From Bacteroidales bacterium (GTDB taxonomy: Bacteria > Bacteroidota > Bacteroidia > Bacteroidales > F082), in NCBI GenBank assembly GCA_023229135.1, contig JALNZT010000024.1:1-64000 (forward strand): a stretch of DNA of 64,000 bases. The letters run 5' to 3'. The notes below the pieces were generated by a model. That model was given only the letters and a program-made list of their open reading frames with translations. It did not search any database and was not told where the DNA came from. Made by a program: the position numbers and the translations under genes. Every line of letters starts with the position of its first letter. The stretch's first letter is position 1. Shown piece after piece: positions 9,428 to 18,234 of the stretch.

Positions 9428-10438
9428 TTACCGCAGTTTAACAGCAGTACCCGCAGCAGGTTTTACACCCTCTTTAAAGTCGTTCATTTTATAAATACGT
9501 TTCAGGCGGATGCCATAAAGTTGCGACACATCCCACAAACTCTCGCCCGGTCGCAAACTGTGGTAATGAAACTCCTTCGACTTACGTTTCTTTTTGTGTA
9601 GGTAAACCAGCTGCCCGGTCTTCAATTCTGCGTTTTTCGGCAGATCGTTGTATTTGATAAACTGCCAGCTATACATATTAAACTCCTTAGCCAAGCTAGT
9701 GATTTGATCGCCCTTTTTAGCGAAAATGAGTTTTACCCGATTATTTTCATGGATAAACCTACCACTCTCTGATTTATCAACAACTTTGAAATCAGACTTT
9801 TCAGGAGGTGTTTCAGTCACTACAACAGCAGGTTCATCTATTTTGCCTTTGTGCCGCTTGCCGGAAAGTGCTTGTTTGTCATACTTCGCCAAATCATAGC
9901 GTTCGATTATGCGAATTAACAGTTCGGGATAACGCGGGTTGGTAGCATAGCCCGCTTTGCTCAGGCCTTTGGCCCAGGCTTTATAATCGGTGATGTTAAG
10001 CGTAAATAAATCAGCATAGCGCGATCGTTGCGTTAAAAACAGCGAATGATCATGAAACGATTCTTCCGCCTTGCGATAGGATCTGAAACACTCGTTTTTT
10101 TCGTCATCATCTACCCTGATGGTTTTGCCCGTCCAGCCTTTATGACATTTGATGCCAAAGTGGTTATTAGCTTTTGTTGCCAATCGGCTATTGCCACTCC
10201 CCGACTCCAGAATGCCCTGCGCCAAGGTTATCGAAGCCGGAATTTTATATTCCACCATTTTCTCCATGGCAATATCCTTATAGGTATCAATATATTCTTC
10301 GGTACTGATTTTGTTTTGTGCCAAAGCAGGCACAACAAAAACCAACAGGCTGATGCAAAGCAAGTAAAACCTGATGTATGTAGAAAGCGGCTTCAAACGA
10401 TATTTTAAATTTACAACAAAGGTAGCGGTCTTATCCAT
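9428..10438 (-). CDS. Secreted N-acetylglucosaminidase (GH73/FlgJ-type) with two LysM repeats
   Basis: Peptidoglycan hydrolase. The GTG at 10489 would add 17 residues with no signal character; the ATG at 10438 gives a plausible signal peptide (YLLCISLLVFVVPALAQ), so I use it (336 aa). The glucosaminidase domain covers about residues 45-205, with the catalytic glutamate in LAQGILESGSGNS (Glu78) and the conserved NNHFGIKCH and YATNPRYPELL motifs. Two LysM repeats follow (about 245-295 and 300-336), the last reading HYHSLRPGESLWDVSQLYGI. It is divergent from rsmG, with 96 bp between the chosen starts. Its 3' end abuts the kinase stop codon with no visible terminator. Confidence 0.93.
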   Translation of the reverse strand: MDKTATFVVNLKYRLKPLSTYIRFYLLCISLLVFVVPALAQNKISTEEYIDTYKDIAMEKMVEYKIPASITLAQGILESGSGNSRLATKANNHFGIKCHKGWTGKTIRVDDDEKNECFRSYRKAEESFHDHSLFLTQRSRYADLFTLNITDYKAWAKGLSKAGYATNPRYPELLIRIIERYDLAKYDKQALSGKRHKGKIDEPAVVVTETPPEKSDFKVVDKSESGRFIHENNRVKLIFAKKGDQITSLAKEFNMYSWQFIKYNDLPKNAELKTGQLVYLHKKKRKSKEFHYHSLRPGESLWDVSQLYGIRLKRIYKMNDFKEGVKPAAGTAVKLR

Positions 10439-10502
10439 GTCTGTTACGGCAACTAAACGCATTTTTCCACAAAAGATTGTTACTAACACTTGCTGAAAAT
10501 CT

Positions 10503-10510
10503 TACATTTG
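10503..10510 (+). promoter_or_regulatory. -7 promoter box of rsmG
   Basis: TACATTTG matches TAnnTTTG exactly and is 24 bp before the rsmG ATG, in the divergent gap between the glucosaminidase and rsmG. It implies a very short leader. Confidence 0.5.
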
Positions 10511-10534
10511 TGCTTTGCAAAAAAAATGTTCCTT

Positions 10535-11173
10535 ATGAATGCTGAACAAATTTTTGAATTCTTCCCAAAACTCTCCGTGCAACAACAAGAAAAGTTTGCC
10601 GCATTAAGGCCTCTTTATGAGGCATGGAACGCGCAGATCAATGTTATTTCGCGCAAGGATATGGATCATTTTTACGAAAAACATGTGCTGCACAGCCTGG
10701 CTATCGCTAGCTATATCCAATTTAAACCGGGCACACATGTGCTTGATATTGGTACCGGCGGCGGATTTCCGGGCATTCCGCTGGCGATTCGTTTTCCGCA
10801 GGTGCATTTTATGCTGATTGATGGCACGGGCAAAAAAATAAAGGTCGTAAAAGCCGTAGCTGAAAGCCTGAACCTAACCAATGTAGAAGCCCAACACATC
10901 CGCGCCGAGCAGCTCAATCAAAGTTTCGACTTTGTGGTAAGCCGTGCCGTTACAGGCTTGGAAAGCTTTATGCAATGGACACACAACAAAGTGCATCGCA
11001 AAGAAATTAACAGCAAAAAAAACGGCGTACTCTATTTAAAAGGTGGCGAAATGGACGAGGAGCTTCTGGCTTTAAAAAAACAGTATCATGTTAAAATCAC
11101 TGATTTATCGGCCTATTTCCCGGGTGAGTTCTTCGAGACAAAAAAACTTGTTCACCTCTATCCGCTTAGATGA
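10535..11173 (+). CDS. rsmG: 16S rRNA (guanine527-N7)-methyltransferase
   Basis: SAM-dependent methyltransferase (GidB) that makes m7G527 in 16S rRNA. The ATG at 10535 starts MNAEQIFEFF, matching the family N-terminus; the upstream in-frame TTG at 10490 lies in the promoter and is rejected. The product is 212 aa, the usual size. The SAM-binding motif is VLDIGTGGGFPGIPLA (about 69-84), preceded by the family signature INVISRKD and followed by VVSRAVT (about residue 147). It appears monocistronic. Confidence 0.96.
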   Translation: MNAEQIFEFFPKLSVQQQEKFAALRPLYEAWNAQINVISRKDMDHFYEKHVLHSLAIASYIQFKPGTHVLDIGTGGGFPGIPLAIRFPQVHFMLIDGTGKKIKVVKAVAESLNLTNVEAQHIRAEQLNQSFDFVVSRAVTGLESFMQWTHNKVHRKEINSKKNGVLYLKGGEMDEELLALKKQYHVKITDLSAYFPGEFFETKKLVHLYPLR

Positions 11174-11476
11174 GTAGGTCGGTAATTTTTTTTAATTAAT
11201 TTAGCCAATCTTAATCAAAACCATACACTATGACAGCAGCAATTACGCAATCTTTGCGAGAGAACAAAGCCTTCCGCCGGGGTGCGCCGGCAACAAGTTT
11301 GATTAGCTTGTTTGCTAGATATTATCAAAACCACTATATTTTTGAATCAGTCGAACAAAAATATTAACTTTTTTAGGGCATTTTCGGTGCATATCTATAT
11401 TCACAAAAACTTCGGACGTTAATTTTATTATCATACTTTTGGTCACTTAAAAAATAATTAATAATTAATAACTGTT
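11174..11476 (+). pseudogene. Remnant of a second MFS transporter N-terminus (45-codon ORF at 11230-11367)
   Basis: This 303-bp gap contains an ORF starting at 11230 that reads MTAAITQSLRENKAFRRG and ends at the TAA at 11365-11367. Its opening resembles the start of the transporter just downstream (MEQIRTSLRDSKTARW): a SLR-(E/D)-(N/S)-K-(A/T) core at the same distance from the start. The similarity fades after about 18 codons, where the transporter goes on into its first membrane helix. I read it as the fused ends of a decayed or internally deleted transporter copy; a regulatory leader peptide is an alternative. The rest of the gap (11368-11476) is AT-rich and holds nothing recognisable. Confidence 0.4.
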
Positions 11477-12925
11477 ATGGAACAAATCAGAACCTCGCTA
11501 CGCGATTCGAAAACGGCAAGATGGATCGCCTTGATACTCATTTCATTGACAATGTTCTTTGCCTACTTCTTTGTTGATGTCGTCGCCCCTTTAAAAACCT
11601 TATTAGAGCAAGCGCCTTATTTTTGGTCCAACGAGACATTTGGCATGCTTGGAGGATCTGAGTTCTTCCTCAATGTATTTGCAGGATTTCTAATTTTATC
11701 GGGTATTATTCTCGATAAAATGGGCATAAGATTTACAATATTATTATCAGGAGCCCTTATGCTTATAGGTGGTACGATAAAATGGTATGCACTAACACCG
11801 GGCTTTATTGGCACAGGAATTGAAGCATCTTTAAATTCCTTTATCGTTGGCATTCCCGCTTCTGCAAAACTGGCTTTCTTTGGCTTTGCCATTTTTGGCG
11901 TAGGTGTTGAAATGGCCGGAATCACGGTTTCTAAAACAATTGTAAAATGGTTTAGAGGAAAAGAATTAGCACTCGCAATGGGCCTTGAAATGGCACTTGC
12001 CAGGTTAGGTGTTTTTGCTGTTTTCCAGCTTTCACCAATCTTTGCAGAAAGTGGCGGCGTTTCAAATTCTGTTTTCTTTGGTGTGTTATTCCTTTTAATC
12101 GGCTTTATCACCTTCTTCATCTACACATTGATGGACAAAAAACTTGACAAACAAGCCGGTGATGATGTTAGCTTAGAACCTGAAGATCCATTCAAAATTT
12201 CAGACCTTGGAAAAATTTTATCAAACCCAGGCTTCTTAGCCATTGCAGGGCTATGTGTTTTGTTCTATTCTGCTATCTTCCCTTTCCAAAAATTTGCAAC
12301 AGATATGTTGGCTTCCAAGTTAAGTGTTGATGCTGCTATTGCAGCTAAATATGTATCCTTTTTCCCTATTGGAGCAATGATTCTGACACCATTTATTGGT
12401 GCTTTCTTAGACTTTAAAGGAAAAGGAGCTACAATGATGATGTATGGCGCAATACTATTAACTGTTTCCCATTTAATCTTTGCTTTAGTCCCCGAAGCCT
12501 CATTCACTCCTGTTGTGGCTATAGTGACAATAGTGCTTTTAGGAATTTCTTTTTCACTTGTTCCCGCATCCATGTGGCCATCTATTCCTAAAATTATCGA
12601 AAACAGGTTTTTAGGATCAGCTTATGGATTAATATTTTATATCCAAAATATTGGCTTATTATTAGTACCCATGTTGATTGGCTATGCACTTTCGGCTTCA
12701 AACCCCGGAGTTTCAGACCAAATAAAGGCCGGAGTGGAAGGCGTAAAATACAACTATACCGTACCTGAACTTATTTTTGCAGGTTTTGGTGTTTTGGCCA
12801 TCATACTCAGTGTCATACTCAAAAAAGTAGATAAATCGAAAGGCTATGGACTAGACATTCCAAACAAACTACCTCCAAAAACAAAAGCAGAGGTCTTGAA
12901 AGCAGAATTAGAAGCTGAGCATTAG
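11477..12925 (+). CDS. MFS transporter
   Basis: Twelve-helix major facilitator superfamily permease of 482 aa with both halves present: helices from about residue 17 to 215, a charged central loop (KKLDKQAGDDVSLEPEDPFK), then helices to about 465 and a Lys-rich tail. The first half carries GIILDKMGIRFTILLSGAL, a variant of the MFS loop 2-3 motif (G-x3-D-x2-G-x-R). The N-terminus (SLRDSKTARW) is characteristic of a Bacteroidota MFS group whose substrate I cannot name. A good terminator follows. Confidence 0.88.
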   Translation: MEQIRTSLRDSKTARWIALILISLTMFFAYFFVDVVAPLKTLLEQAPYFWSNETFGMLGGSEFFLNVFAGFLILSGIILDKMGIRFTILLSGALMLIGGTIKWYALTPGFIGTGIEASLNSFIVGIPASAKLAFFGFAIFGVGVEMAGITVSKTIVKWFRGKELALAMGLEMALARLGVFAVFQLSPIFAESGGVSNSVFFGVLFLLIGFITFFIYTLMDKKLDKQAGDDVSLEPEDPFKISDLGKILSNPGFLAIAGLCVLFYSAIFPFQKFATDMLASKLSVDAAIAAKYVSFFPIGAMILTPFIGAFLDFKGKGATMMMYGAILLTVSHLIFALVPEASFTPVVAIVTIVLLGISFSLVPASMWPSIPKIIENRFLGSAYGLIFYIQNIGLLLVPMLIGYALSASNPGVSDQIKAGVEGVKYNYTVPELIFAGFGVLAIILSVILKKVDKSKGYGLDIPNKLPPKTKAEVLKAELEAEH

Positions 12926-12949
12926 ATTTGTTCGCGCTTAGATTATACT

Positions 12950-12980
12950 AAAACCACTTCTTTTCAGGAGTGGTTTTTTT
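12950..12980 (+). terminator. Rho-independent terminator of the MFS gene
   Basis: AAACCACTT (12951-12959) pairs with AGTGGTTT (12970-12977) around a short loop and runs into T residues. It lies between convergent genes and overlaps the first bases of the opposite gene's 3' end, so it may act both ways. Confidence 0.75.
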
Positions 12981-14520
12981 ATTTCCCGACCTTAAAAATG
13001 GTAACGCCTTCACCTTCGTAAACCTTATCATAGGAAAGAAAATCAACCCTTTTCGTCGTCAATAGATAGTCTGCGCCACCATCCTTATAGGTGCTGATTT
13101 GACTGATAAAAGACGTGTCATGACGACCAATATTCCAGCCTTTTCGCTTTATAGCATATAAGCCGCCGTTTCGTGTTTCATCGGGATAGATAATGAATTT
13201 TGCATCTTGCGGTAGCAAAAGGCTATCGAGTTTTTGATCAAAGCCTTGCAACACAAAACCAATTTCTGAAAAAGCATCCCGCGATTCTACGTAGCGTTTT
13301 TTAACCATCACACTGGTGTCGAAAAGTGAAAAAGCCAAAAATAAAATCAAAAATATTTTCAGATAAATAGCATTGACAAAACCGGGGAATTTGTCTTTTA
13401 CAGCAATAAACGCATGCAAAAGCAAAAACATAAACGGGATAAAATAGTTTAGAAAATAATAATCATGGTCTTTAAATTGCGCGTAAAAAACCACGAACAA
13501 ACTAGCCGAGCCAGCTAAAAGAAACCAGACAATGTAATTTAGAAACGACTTTTTAAACAGCGCGAAAGGCAGCCCGAAAAGCAATAATAGCGCAATTGGA
13601 TAATAGGAATTCCGGTAAAGGTAATTTCCGTACCAAACATTTGAAACAGCGTGCCAAACCTCAGAAATTTGATGCTTTGAAAGTGACCAAATTGGCCTAA
13701 TCGTGGTTAAAAAATAATGATCGCCATAAGTGCTGTTGTAGTTCTTGACAAAAGCAAACCACCAGCTCAAAACCAAAAGCAGGCTGACTCCAAAAGCAAG
13801 GCTTGCTATTTCTATCCGTCGTGCTTCACCAAGTTTATTTTTAAGGATATACCGAGAAATTATTAGCGCAAAAAGTGCTGAAACAGGATGAATGAAATAG
13901 GTGATTTTGATTAGAGAAGCCAGCGTAAAAAATAAAAATGAAAGCAAAAGTAGTAAGCTGCTTTTTCTCTTGAAAATCACCAACAGAAACAAATACCACC
14001 CCAAAATAGAGAAGCTGAGCGAGGCAGGATCTGGCAAAAAATTATTGGCGTAATACATTACAACCGTTGAACTCAACAATAAGAAAGTAAAAAAATAAGT
14101 GTAAAATAAATCCTTTATGATAAGAAAAATCAACTTGAATAAGGCGATAAAACCCGTGAAAGAAATCAGCAAATTAGCAGCTCTCAACAGAAACTCATGC
14201 TCTCCAAAAACGCTATAAATCAATGAGATAAAATAATATATTATCGGAAATTCATTTGCTGCTTTTCCCTCAACACTGCTCAAATTAAACACCTGAGGTT
14301 CGAAAAAACCTGCACCAAAATGGTAGTAATTAGAAAGAAATGCCAGGCTGTCTGTTTGCCTGATAAAATGAATGCCCTGAGGCATCTCAAAAAGTTGCCA
14401 AAATGTTCCAGCAAGCAGCAAGTAAACCAACACTAAGCCTATGAAAGCAAGTGTTTTACGCTTACTTATTGCTAAGAAAACCTGAGTGGTAATAGCACTA
14501 AATTGATTATTTATCGGCAT
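12979..14520 (-). CDS. Polytopic membrane protein, GT-C / ArnT-like glycosyltransferase
   Basis: About 513 aa from the ATG at 14520 (MPINNQFSAITT); the longer frame to 14604 would run into the upstream gene and adds no helix. There are about ten to twelve hydrophobic segments. The first periplasmic loop carries an acidic residue in FIRQTDSLAFLSNYYHFGAG, the expected place for the catalytic Asp of GT-C enzymes using polyprenyl-phosphate sugars, followed by EFPIIYYFISLIYSVFGEHE, typical of the PMT/ArnT-type (GT39/GT83) group. A soluble C-terminal domain of about 110 residues follows. It starts 25 bp after the TPR gene and is probably cotranscribed with it. Donor and acceptor are unknown. Confidence 0.75.
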   Translation of the reverse strand: MPINNQFSAITTQVFLAISKRKTLAFIGLVLVYLLLAGTFWQLFEMPQGIHFIRQTDSLAFLSNYYHFGAGFFEPQVFNLSSVEGKAANEFPIIYYFISLIYSVFGEHEFLLRAANLLISFTGFIALFKLIFLIIKDLFYTYFFTFLLLSSTVVMYYANNFLPDPASLSFSILGWYLFLLVIFKRKSSLLLLLSFLFFTLASLIKITYFIHPVSALFALIISRYILKNKLGEARRIEIASLAFGVSLLLVLSWWFAFVKNYNSTYGDHYFLTTIRPIWSLSKHQISEVWHAVSNVWYGNYLYRNSYYPIALLLLFGLPFALFKKSFLNYIVWFLLAGSASLFVVFYAQFKDHDYYFLNYFIPFMFLLLHAFIAVKDKFPGFVNAIYLKIFLILFLAFSLFDTSVMVKKRYVESRDAFSEIGFVLQGFDQKLDSLLLPQDAKFIIYPDETRNGGLYAIKRKGWNIGRHDTSFISQISTYKDGGADYLLTTKRVDFLSYDKVYEGEGVTIFKVGK

Positions 14521-14545
14521 TTTTTTCAAGATGATTAACGTAGTT

Positions 14546-16585
14546 TTACTGACAATAGCGCTTAATAACCGCATAAGCCTCCGACAAGCCCAGCTCACCG
14601 GCACGACTTAAATCACTGCATGCCAATTCGTTTTCGCCTAAAAACAGTAAAGTTAGCGCACGATTATAATAAGCCTCCGCCAAAGCCGGCTCGTATTTTA
14701 TAGCCTCAGAATAAGCATCAATAGCGGGATGGAAATCCTGTGTTTGCAGGTAAATATTTCCCAGATTATACCAAGCAAAAGCATTTTCCCGATTGGCTTT
14801 GAGTAGCTGATGAAGCACATCACGTGCTCGCGAATAATCAGCTACTTGCTCCTCTATCACAGGCTTTTGGGTGCTTTTCCGGCGGGTAATCATTATTGCG
14901 TTGTCAAAACTTTCTGCCGCGAGAAGCAATTCGGCTTTTTCCGCCAACACCACTGATAAGTTTAGCGCAGCATAAGTTCCCCAATCGGGATGATTAATCA
15001 TTTGGGTGTAAGCCTCAACAGCATTGCTATAATTTCCTTTAATCTGTTGATTTACACCTTCAGCAAAGGCAGCCGGAACAGCCGCAATTTCAGCAGGTTT
15101 TTCGGATGCCCCAGTAAAATAGTCAGCCGCTTTTGTGGTCAGGAAAAAGTTAAACGACTTATCGTATTCGCTATTAAACTGACTTACAAACAATTCTGAA
15201 TAAGTAAAATAAGTTAATTTTTGGCCTCTCAGCGGCTTTTCTGTTGTTGGCATCAGGCTGATGGCAGCAAAAGGAACAATATCCACTTCTTGAAATTGCA
15301 GCCTGCTTTTACGGGATTCTCCACTGATAAAATCCGATTCTAAAGCAAATATTTTATCAAAATAGGTAGAATCAGCATAGCGGGCATAGAGCGAATCAGG
15401 ATTTCCTTCTTCGTTATTGAGCGCTTTGATAATCGACATCGCCTGCTCGTAATCCGCTCTGCTGCCGGCTTTGTCATTGAGTTTGTCGCGGGCAACAGAC
15501 CGATTTATCCAAGCACCGGCAAAATCAGGAAACAAACTGATGGCACGTGTAAAATCTTCGGCGGCTTCTTGGTATTCTTCTATCTGAAAGTAGGTGATGC
15601 CGCGGTTAAACCATGCATACACATTTTCGGGATTGATGGCGGTTACTAAATCGTAAAGCGGCAGTGCCACATCAAACTCCTCGCGCATACTATGCAGCAA
15701 AGCCCTGTTATAGTAGGTAAGCGCATTGCGTTTGTCAAGTTCGTTCACTTTTTCGTAATCGCGCAGAGCCGCCAGCGTATCGCCGGTTTGTAAATAAGCA
15801 ATGGCACGCTGAAAATATACGAGCGGATTTTGGGCATCCAGCTCCAGCGCTTTATTAAAGTCCATCATGGCATCATCAAACTTTTCCAGTTCCAGCTTTA
15901 CCATGCCGCGTCGCAACCAGGCCTCGGTGCTAAAATAATCGTGAAAAACAGCTTTGTCCAAGTCTTCCAAAGCCTCTTCCGGTCGTTCTAAAAACCGCTT
16001 TGCGATGCCCCGATTGAGATAGGCATTTGACAATCTCGGATTGATTAGCAAGGCCATATCATAAGATTTTATGGCAGCCTCAAAAGCATTGAGGTGCATA
16101 CTGGTAGCACCGCTAGCAATATGCAAATCAGCACTATAGGGATCAATTTCGAGTGCGCGGGCAAAATCCGCTTTAGCATCAAAATAATTTGACATGCGAT
16201 CGTGTGTTATGCCGCGATAGTGCCAGGCGCGAACATAAAGTGGATGTATTTCGAGCGTTCTGCTGAAATCTTCTAAAGCACCCTGGTAATCACTCAGGTT
16301 GAATTTGGCCACGCCGCGCAAAAAATAAGCCTCAAAATTATCAGAATCATACCGGATAGCCGTATTGAAATTTCGTATCGACTCGAAAAAACGCTCCTCC
16401 GACAAATCAATGCGGCCCGCCAAAATAAAATGCCGGTAATTGATCTGTGCCTGCACAGTATGAGTTATAAGCACTAAAAAAAGTGCTGATAGAAAGAGAA
16501 AATATTTTATTGAAATAGACTTTTTCAAATGAATGTTATTGATACAGATACAATTGTTCCTTAATTTTATTGGATAACTCACCAA
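14546..16585 (-). CDS. TPR-repeat protein, exported
   Basis: 679-aa protein with an uncleaved or late signal segment (KYFLFLSALFLVLITHTVQA at about residues 27-46) and at least ten consecutive 34-residue tetratricopeptide repeats over residues 50-365, in the form A-x-W-x-x-R-G-x3-x-L-x-x-(Y/F)-x-x-A. A middle region of about 200 residues without repeats follows, then two or three more TPRs at the C-terminus (AFAWYNLGNIYLQTQDFHPA). The only ATG is at 16585; a TTG at 16529 would start right before the signal segment and is a reasonable alternative. It is probably a periplasmic scaffold; partners unknown. Confidence 0.85.
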   Translation of the reverse strand: MVSYPIKLRNNCICINNIHLKKSISIKYFLFLSALFLVLITHTVQAQINYRHFILAGRIDLSEERFFESIRNFNTAIRYDSDNFEAYFLRGVAKFNLSDYQGALEDFSRTLEIHPLYVRAWHYRGITHDRMSNYFDAKADFARALEIDPYSADLHIASGATSMHLNAFEAAIKSYDMALLINPRLSNAYLNRGIAKRFLERPEEALEDLDKAVFHDYFSTEAWLRRGMVKLELEKFDDAMMDFNKALELDAQNPLVYFQRAIAYLQTGDTLAALRDYEKVNELDKRNALTYYNRALLHSMREEFDVALPLYDLVTAINPENVYAWFNRGITYFQIEEYQEAAEDFTRAISLFPDFAGAWINRSVARDKLNDKAGSRADYEQAMSIIKALNNEEGNPDSLYARYADSTYFDKIFALESDFISGESRKSRLQFQEVDIVPFAAISLMPTTEKPLRGQKLTYFTYSELFVSQFNSEYDKSFNFFLTTKAADYFTGASEKPAEIAAVPAAFAEGVNQQIKGNYSNAVEAYTQMINHPDWGTYAALNLSVVLAEKAELLLAAESFDNAIMITRRKSTQKPVIEEQVADYSRARDVLHQLLKANRENAFAWYNLGNIYLQTQDFHPAIDAYSEAIKYEPALAEAYYNRALTLLFLGENELACSDLSRAGELGLSEAYAVIKRYCQ

Positions 16586-16867
16586 ACGACAAAAATAGCG
16601 GTAATGTTTCCCTAAAAGAAGGAAGGTGAGGTTAAAATTTTTGAAATAGTGAAAAAATTCGGTTTTGTGAGTTGGAAAGTGAGTTGGAATAGGAAGTTGT
16701 CTAATTTTTCACTTTTCGTTTTCAGCGCCTTACTTTTATCCCATCATAATAATTATTCTTATCCATATTTGCTGAGTATTTGAAAATATTTTCTATATTT
16801 GAAAGCCAGTACATAATAGCCCGACAGATGAAAAGGCAAGCGATTAGAATGGCCAATTTCCCCCCAC
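16586..16867. other. Intergenic stretch without recognisable gene
   Basis: AT-rich sequence between the TPR gene and the first REP-like repeat. Only short spurious frames occur, one on the minus strand reaching into the repeat without codon structure or start signals. I see no RNA gene or clear promoter. Confidence 0.6.
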
Positions 16868-17011
16868 ACTCGGCGTAGTCTCCGACTACGTCGCCAAAAC
16901 TTACTAAAAACATAAAATTTTGAAAGCTGAAATCGTTAATAATCAAGCGGCTTGGAATCAGATCAACAAACTTTATAATAAACTAAAGCCGACGTAGTTG
17001 CAATCTACGCC
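16868..17011 (+). repeat. REP-like repeat, left copy
   Basis: Left member of a diverged pair (right copy 18293-18439). It opens with a hairpin, GGCGTAGTC-tcc-GACTACGTC, then a ~90-bp core shared with the right copy, in which AAAGCTGAAATC, AATCAGATCAACAA and AAACTAAAGCC are conserved. It closes with a second short palindromic segment around CGTAGTTGCAATCTACG. In this copy the core stays open as a reading frame ending NQINKLYNKLKPT before a stop; in the right copy the frame is broken. The pair brackets the ORF6N gene and hsdS fragment. Confidence 0.75.
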
Positions 17012-17203
17012 TAACAAGGGGCAAAGAGTTTGGAGTTTAAAAGCGTGTATAATATAAATCACCCAGATAACAAAGAATACAAGAAATCGTAAAAGCATAG
17101 ATGCCAGAAAATTATACAATCATTTAATTCAAAAAATCCCAATTTAGACAGTAATGGCAAAGGAAAGAATAACCTGTATAATGAACCAAATAAAGAAATT
17201 GAT

Positions 17204-18151
17204 ATGACTAAAGAACTGAGCATATCACAAAAGGAGATTGAAAATCAGATTTATACCATTCGTGGTATTCAGGTGATGCTGGATAGCGACTTGGCGGAAA
17301 TATATAATGTTTCAACAGGTAGGCTCAATGAGCAGGTAAAGAGAAATTTGGATCGTTTTCCTGATGATTTCATGTTTCAGTTGTCTCAAACTGAATGGGA
17401 ACATTTACGGTCGCAAATTGCGACCACAACTTTTACATCGCAAAATGCGATCTTAAAAGAAGACAACTTGAAATCGCAAAATGCGATATCAAGTGCGCAT
17501 GGTGGACGTAGAAAACTTCCTTTTGTATTTACAGAACAAGGTGTGGCGGGTTTATCTGGCGTGCTGAAAAGTGAAACTGCAGCTAAAATTCATGTTGCCA
17601 TAATGCGGGCTTTTGTAGCCTTGAGAAAACTTATTCAGGAAAATCAATTGATTTATTCCCGATTAGACAAAATAGAACTTAAACAACTCCAAACTGATCA
17701 AAAGTTTGAGAAAGTCTTTAAAGCGTTGGAGCGAAAAGATGTAATCCCTCATCAGGGCGTGTTCTTTAACGGACAGGTGTTTGATGCCTACGAGCTGGCC
17801 TCTAAAATTATCCGTACTGCTAAGCAAAATATACTATTGATAGATAATTTTATAAATGAAAGCACACTCACGCATTTATCCAAAAAAGAAAAAAGTGTGC
17901 GAGTGCTCTTGCTTACCAAAGCCATAAGCAAACAAATTAGTCTCGACGTGCAAAAAGCCAATGAACAGTATGGTGATTTTGAACTAAAAATTTTTACCCA
18001 AAGCCACGACCGCTTTTTGATTATCGACCAAACCGAAGTATATCATCTCGGGGCTTCACTCAAAGATTTAGGTAGGAAATGGTTTGCTTTTTCCAAGATG
18101 GATAAAAGCTCGGTGGAGAGTATTATGAGCGAAATTTCGGAACTGATATGA
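17204..18151 (+). CDS. ORF6N-domain DNA-binding protein with C-terminal PLD-like domain
   Basis: 315 aa. The N-terminal ~110 residues are an ORF6N domain (IYTIRGIQVMLDSDLAEIYN, RFPDDFMFQLSQTEW, LPFVFTEQGVAGLSGVL), a fold found in phage proteins and in genes beside type I restriction systems. A short coiled linker (about 150-180) leads to a C-terminal domain with NILLIDNFIN and a phospholipase-D-like motif H268-x-R270-x4-D275, where the usual Lys is Arg. The stop codon overlaps the ATG of an hsdS fragment (ATGA at 18148-18151), the coupling seen when this gene sits inside an hsd operon. The frame stays open upstream to 17093 but without an ATG. Three TCGCA-x3-TGCGA palindromes lie inside the gene. 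Probably a survivor of a lost R-M locus. Confidence 0.82.
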   Translation: MTKELSISQKEIENQIYTIRGIQVMLDSDLAEIYNVSTGRLNEQVKRNLDRFPDDFMFQLSQTEWEHLRSQIATTTFTSQNAILKEDNLKSQNAISSAHGGRRKLPFVFTEQGVAGLSGVLKSETAAKIHVAIMRAFVALRKLIQENQLIYSRLDKIELKQLQTDQKFEKVFKALERKDVIPHQGVFFNGQVFDAYELASKIIRTAKQNILLIDNFINESTLTHLSKKEKSVRVLLLTKAISKQISLDVQKANEQYGDFELKIFTQSHDRFLIIDQTEVYHLGASLKDLGRKWFAFSKMDKSSVESIMSEISELI

Positions 18152-18234
18152 ACAATCAACAAGCACAGTTGCCCAAGAATTGGGAAGTAAAGAAGTTGGG
18201 GAAAATTAGAATTTTACAAACCGGTATGAGATAG
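18148..18234 (+). pseudogene. Fragment of type I restriction specificity subunit (hsdS), first 28 codons
   Basis: Begins at an ATG overlapping the previous stop and reads MNNQQAQLPKNWEVKKLGKI before stopping at 18234. The LPKNWEVKKLG core is the typical beginning of an HsdS target-recognition domain (LPxGWxxxxLG). A full subunit has about 400 residues; here everything after about residue 24 is gone. No hsdM or hsdR is present, so this is a remnant of a deleted locus. Confidence 0.65.

Noticed and set aside
11617..12120. 167-aa ORF opposite the MFS gene
   Set aside because: Shadow of a transporter gene, composition set by the complement of hydrophobic codons.
16722..16946. 74-aa minus-strand ORF
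   Set aside because: It runs into the REP-like repeat; no start signal, no family resemblance.
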